This document shows, one piece after another, positions 5,759-8,379 of a stretch of DNA of 8,379 nucleotides (its first letter is position 1; every line of letters starts with the position of its first letter). The notes beneath the pieces are model-generated. The model was not told where the DNA came from. It worked only from the letters and a program-made list of their open reading frames with translations, and did not search any database. The position numbers were made by a program, and so were the translations under genes. The stretch comes from JAHWJX01 sp036386655 (GTDB lineage: Bacteria; Pseudomonadota; Alphaproteobacteria; Caulobacterales; Caulobacteraceae), in contig DASVVG010000150.1 of NCBI GenBank assembly GCA_036386655.1, positions 1 to 8,379 on the forward strand, read 5' to 3'.

Positions 5759-7447
5759 TCAGTGGGCCTCGACGCGGATGCGCGGGGGCTCGTTGAACTG
5801 GTGGAAGGGCGGCGGGCTGGGCAGGGTCCACTCGAGCGTGGTGGCGCCCACGCCCCACGGGTTGGCCACGCCCTTGCGCCGCCGGATGGCCGCTTCGAGC
5901 AGCATCACGAAGAACACCGCCATCCCGACGGCCATGATCAGGTAGCCGATGGACGAGACCTCGTGCCAGAAGGCGAACGCCTCCGGATAATCGACGTAGC
6001 GGCGCGGCATCCCCTGCAGCCCGAGGAAGTGCTGCGGGAAGAAGATCACGTTCACGCCGATGAAGAAGATCCAGAAGTGCAACTGCCCGAGCAGCTCGTT
6101 GTACTTCACGCCGAACATCTTCTCGAACCAGTAGTACCAGCCGGCGAAGATCGAGAACACGGCGCCCAGCGACAGCACGTAGTGGAAGTGCGCCACCACG
6201 TAGTAGGTGTCGTGCAGATAGTAGTCGATGCCGGCGTTGGAGAGCACCACGCCCGTCACGCCGCCCAGCGTGAACAGGAAGATGAAGCCGATCGCCCAGA
6301 GCATGGGCGTCTTGAAGTCGATCGACCCGCCCCACATCGTGGCGATCCAGCTGAAGATCTTCACCCCTGTCGGGACGGCGATGATCATCGTCGCGGCCAC
6401 GAAGTAGGCGCGCAGATTGATGCTCATGCCGACGGTGTACATGTGGTGCGCCCACACCACGAACCCGATGAACCCGATGGCCACCATGGCGTAGGCCATG
6501 GCGAGGTAGCCGAAGACGGGCTTCTTCGAGAACGTCGCGATGATGTGGCTGATCATGCCGAACCCCGGCAGGATCATCACGTACACCTCCGGGTGGCCGA
6601 AGAACCAGAACAGGTGCTGGTACATCACCGGGTCGCCGCCGCCAGCCGGGTTGAAGAAGGCGGTGCCGAAGTTGCGGTCCGTCAGCAGCATGGTGATGGC
6701 GCCCGCCAGCACCGGCAGCGACAGCAGCAGCAGGAAGGCGGTGATCAGCTGTGACCAGGCGAACAGCGGCATCCGGTGCAGCGTCATGCCCGGTGCGCGC
6801 ATGTTGAAGATGGTCGTGATGAAGTTGATCGCGCCGAGGATCGAGCCCGCCCCAGCCAGGTGGAGCGAGAAGATGGCGAGGTCCACGGCGGGGCCTGCGT
6901 GGCCGCTGGTCGACAGCGGCGCGTAGACCGTCCAGCCGGTGCCGGCGCCCAGCCCCGGGCCACCGTCGACGAACATCGACAGCGTGAGCAGGGTGAAGCC
7001 CGCCGCCGTCAGCCAGAAGCTGATGTTGTTCATGCGCGGGAACGCCATGTCCGGCGCTCCGATCATGATCGGCACGAACCAGTTGCCGAAGCCGCCGATC
7101 ATCGCCGGCATCACGGCGAAGAACACCATGATCAGGCCGTGCGCGGTGACGGTGACGTTGTAGCCGTGCTTGCCCTCCAGGATGCCGAGCTGGGCCAGCA
7201 GCGACCCGTCGGTGAACACCTGCAGGCCCGGCTCCGCCAGCTCCCATCGGATAAGGCCCGACAGCAGGCCGCCCACGATCCCGCCGGTCAGCGCCAGCAA
7301 CAGGTAGAGCGTGCCGATGTCCTTGTGGTTGGTGGACGCGAACCAGCGGACGAAGAAGCCGGGCTTGTGATCCACGTCGCCGTGGTCGGCGTGGTGGTCG
7401 TGGGTGCCCTCGAGGTGGTTGCGGTCGTGGGTGGCGTCGGTCGCCAT
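5759..7447 (-). CDS. ctaD: Cytochrome c oxidase subunit I (aa3 type)
   Basis: Subunit I holds heme a and the heme a3-CuB centre where oxygen is reduced and protons are pumped. All ligands are visible in the 562-residue sequence: His103 (TAHG) and His422 for heme a, His420 for heme a3 (AHFH), and His285, His334 and His335 for CuB (GHPEVY and WAHHMY), with Tyr289 available for the His-Tyr crosslink. Glu287 in GHPEVY and Asp133 in GAPDMAFPRMNN mark the D proton channel of the A1-type enzyme; Lys363 in PTGVKIFSW marks the K channel. About twelve membrane helices are expected. The tail ends with TLPSPPPFHQFNEPPRI, as usual. Residues 7-28 before the first helix carry seven histidines and several aspartates. 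It starts 29 nt after ctaC with a strong AGGAAGG site ten bases from the ATG. Confidence 0.98.
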   Translation of the reverse strand: MATDATHDRNHLEGTHDHHADHGDVDHKPGFFVRWFASTNHKDIGTLYLLLALTGGIVGGLLSGLIRWELAEPGLQVFTDGSLLAQLGILEGKHGYNVTVTAHGLIMVFFAVMPAMIGGFGNWFVPIMIGAPDMAFPRMNNISFWLTAAGFTLLTLSMFVDGGPGLGAGTGWTVYAPLSTSGHAGPAVDLAIFSLHLAGAGSILGAINFITTIFNMRAPGMTLHRMPLFAWSQLITAFLLLLSLPVLAGAITMLLTDRNFGTAFFNPAGGGDPVMYQHLFWFFGHPEVYVMILPGFGMISHIIATFSKKPVFGYLAMAYAMVAIGFIGFVVWAHHMYTVGMSINLRAYFVAATMIIAVPTGVKIFSWIATMWGGSIDFKTPMLWAIGFIFLFTLGGVTGVVLSNAGIDYYLHDTYYVVAHFHYVLSLGAVFSIFAGWYYWFEKMFGVKYNELLGQLHFWIFFIGVNVIFFPQHFLGLQGMPRRYVDYPEAFAFWHEVSSIGYLIMAVGMAVFFVMLLEAAIRRRKGVANPWGVGATTLEWTLPSPPPFHQFNEPPRIRVEAH

Positions 7448-7476
7448 GGCGGGTCAGCCTTCCTGGGTGCGCGCGC

Positions 7477-8379
7477 TCACCGCGCCGGGGCCGGCGCGGC
7501 GCCGGCGGCAGCGGGAGCGGGTTGAGCCGGCGCGGCCGGCGGCGTGGCGGGAGCGGCGGCGGGAGCCGCGCCGGGAGCGGGCGCTGCGGCGCCCGGGGTC
7601 GTCTGGGCCGCGGCGGCGACGCCCGGCTGCGGCGCGAACGTCTGCGGCGCGGCGGCGGCTCCGGCAGGAGCGGGCGGCTGGGCCGCGGCGGTGGCCGGTC
7701 CCTGCAGCGAGCCGCCGTTGGCGACGACCCAGCGGGCGTACTCGGCCTGCGGCACCACGCGGATCTCGAACGGCATGAACGCATGGTCGACGCCGCAGAG
7801 CTCGCGGCACTGGCCGTAGTAGACGCCGGGCTTGTCCGCCTTGAACCAGGTCTCGTTGATGCGTCCGGGGATGGCGTCGAAGACGAACCCGAAGGCGGGG
7901 ATGCCGAAGGCGTGGATCACGTCGGCGCCGGTGATCAGCACCCGTACGACAGCGCCCTGGGGCACCACCACGGGATTGTCGACGGCGAGTTGGAACGGCC
8001 GGCCCTGGGCGCGCGCCTGGTCCTCCGGCAGCATGACCTGGGTGATCTCGCTGATGCCTTGGTCAGGATATTCGAAGCCCCAGTACCACTGGTAGCCGGT
8101 GACCTTCAGCGTCAGGTCCGCCTTCGGCTGGTCGTGGAAGGTGAACAGCAGCCGGTAGGAGAAGATCGCGATGAACAGCAGGATCAGCACCGGCGCGACG
8201 GTCCACACCACCTCGACGGCGGTGTTGTGCGTGAACCGGGCGGGCACGGGGTTCGCGCGCTTGTTGAAGCGCACGCAGACGTAAAGGATCAGGCCCAGGA
8301 CGAAGAGCGTGATGACGGTGACCACCGGCATCAGCACGCCGTTGTGGAAGAAGGCCGCGGCCGCGGCGGCCGGGCTGGC
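7477..8379 (-). CDS. ctaC: Cytochrome c oxidase subunit II, 5' end cut by window edge
   Basis: Subunit II accepts electrons from cytochrome c at its binuclear CuA site and passes them to heme a. 300 residues are visible; the reading frame is open to 8379, so the signal peptide and N-terminus are missing. A GTG at 8335-8337 is internal, not the start, because SPAAAAAAFFHNGVLMPVV reads straight into the family's FHN-LMP segment. Two membrane helices lie at about visible residues 16-36 and 55-79, with the K-channel-entry Glu56. YQWYWGFEY (96-104) is the electron-entry aromatic patch. CuA ligands are all present: His156, then Cys191, Glu193, Cys195, His199 and Met202 in CRELCGVDHAFMP. After the normal end of the domain there is an Ala/Pro-rich tail of about 73 residues with no CxxCH heme site, so it is not a caa3-type fusion. 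First gene of the visible operon. Confidence 0.97.
   Translation of the reverse strand, partial: ASPAAAAAAFFHNGVLMPVVTVITLFVLGLILYVCVRFNKRANPVPARFTHNTAVEVVWTVAPVLILLFIAIFSYRLLFTFHDQPKADLTLKVTGYQWYWGFEYPDQGISEITQVMLPEDQARAQGRPFQLAVDNPVVVPQGAVVRVLITGADVIHAFGIPAFGFVFDAIPGRINETWFKADKPGVYYGQCRELCGVDHAFMPFEIRVVPQAEYARWVVANGGSLQGPATAAAQPPAPAGAAAAPQTFAPQPGVAAAAQTTPGAAAPAPGAAPAAAPATPPAAPAQPAPAAAGAAPAPAR

Noticed and set aside
6484..6501. CCATGGC/GCCATGG inverted repeat in ctaD
   Set aside because: It results from two nearby Ala-Met pairs in the conserved protein segment AMAYAM, so protein coding explains it.
5714..6754. A 346-codon open frame on the plus strand opposite ctaD and the ctaB start
   Set aside because: The His/Glu/Val-rich sequence lacks any recognisable domain and arises from the antisense of conserved oxidase codons.
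7490..7506. 8-bp inverted repeat with 1-nt centre (GCCGGCGC/GCGCCGGC) at the end of ctaC
   Set aside because: It lies in the Ala/Pro-coding low-complexity tail, where GCC/GGC repeats generate such palindromes readily, and no U-tract follows.
5733..7784. A 683-codon open frame on the minus strand overlapping ctaD and the end of ctaC, rich in Arg, Pro and Ala
   Set aside because: It is an out-of-frame shadow of the real oxidase genes; the composition is typical of frameshifted GC-rich DNA, and ctaD in the true frame has every ligand.
8335..8337. GTG as a possible start of ctaC
   Set aside because: The frame stays open and conserved upstream (FFHNG before it), so the GTG encodes an internal Val and the real start is outside the window.

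Overview
All recognisable genes in this 8.4 kb window lie on the minus strand, so the biology reads from position 8379 down to 1. It is a GC-rich, gene-dense stretch of an alphaproteobacterial chromosome. The gene order and protein style (ctaC-ctaD-ctaB-coxF-ctaG-ctaE-DUF983-surf1, then an M16 peptidase, a GNAT acetyltransferase and the start of a PAS-type protein) recall Caulobacterales such as Caulobacter or Phenylobacterium. That placement is from memory of gene order, not from a search.

Layout in transcription order: ctaC/coxB (subunit II of aa3 cytochrome c oxidase, 5' end cut off by the window edge), ctaD/coxA (subunit I), ctaB (heme O synthase), a 70-residue CoxF-like membrane protein, ctaG/cox11 (copper delivery to CuB), ctaE/coxC (subunit III), a DUF983 zinc-ribbon membrane protein, surf1 (heme a insertion/assembly), an M16 zinc peptidase, a RimJ/RimL-type acetyltransferase, and the first 40 codons of a probable PAS-domain signalling protein. 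Spacing is very tight: gaps of 29, 7, 52, 1 and 37 nt, and overlaps of 4, 8, 14, 4 and 4 nt. This supports one long transcript with extensive translational coupling. The two largest gaps are each associated with a possible control element: a promoter-like sequence before ctaE and a hairpin over the ribosome binding site of the acetyltransferase gene.

Together the first eight genes give the three core oxidase subunits, the enzyme that farnesylates heme B on the way to heme A, a copper chaperone and accessory assembly factors. Heme A synthase (ctaA/cox15) and a Sco-type CuA chaperone are not in the window. All visible metal-ligand motifs (CuA, heme a, heme a3, CuB, Cox11 cysteines, M16 HxxEH) are intact.

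I do not see a wholly new system here; this is a conserved respiratory operon. The least ordinary feature is a perfect 12-bp inverted repeat with a 2-nt spacer inside the first codons of ctaB. Secondary oddities are an Ala/Pro-rich tail on CoxB, a His-rich N-terminus on CoxA, and direct overlap of surf1 with the M16 gene where I would have expected threonine synthase. No stretch longer than 52 bases lacks a gene, and I saw no tRNA, rRNA, mobile element, CRISPR array or classical terminator.
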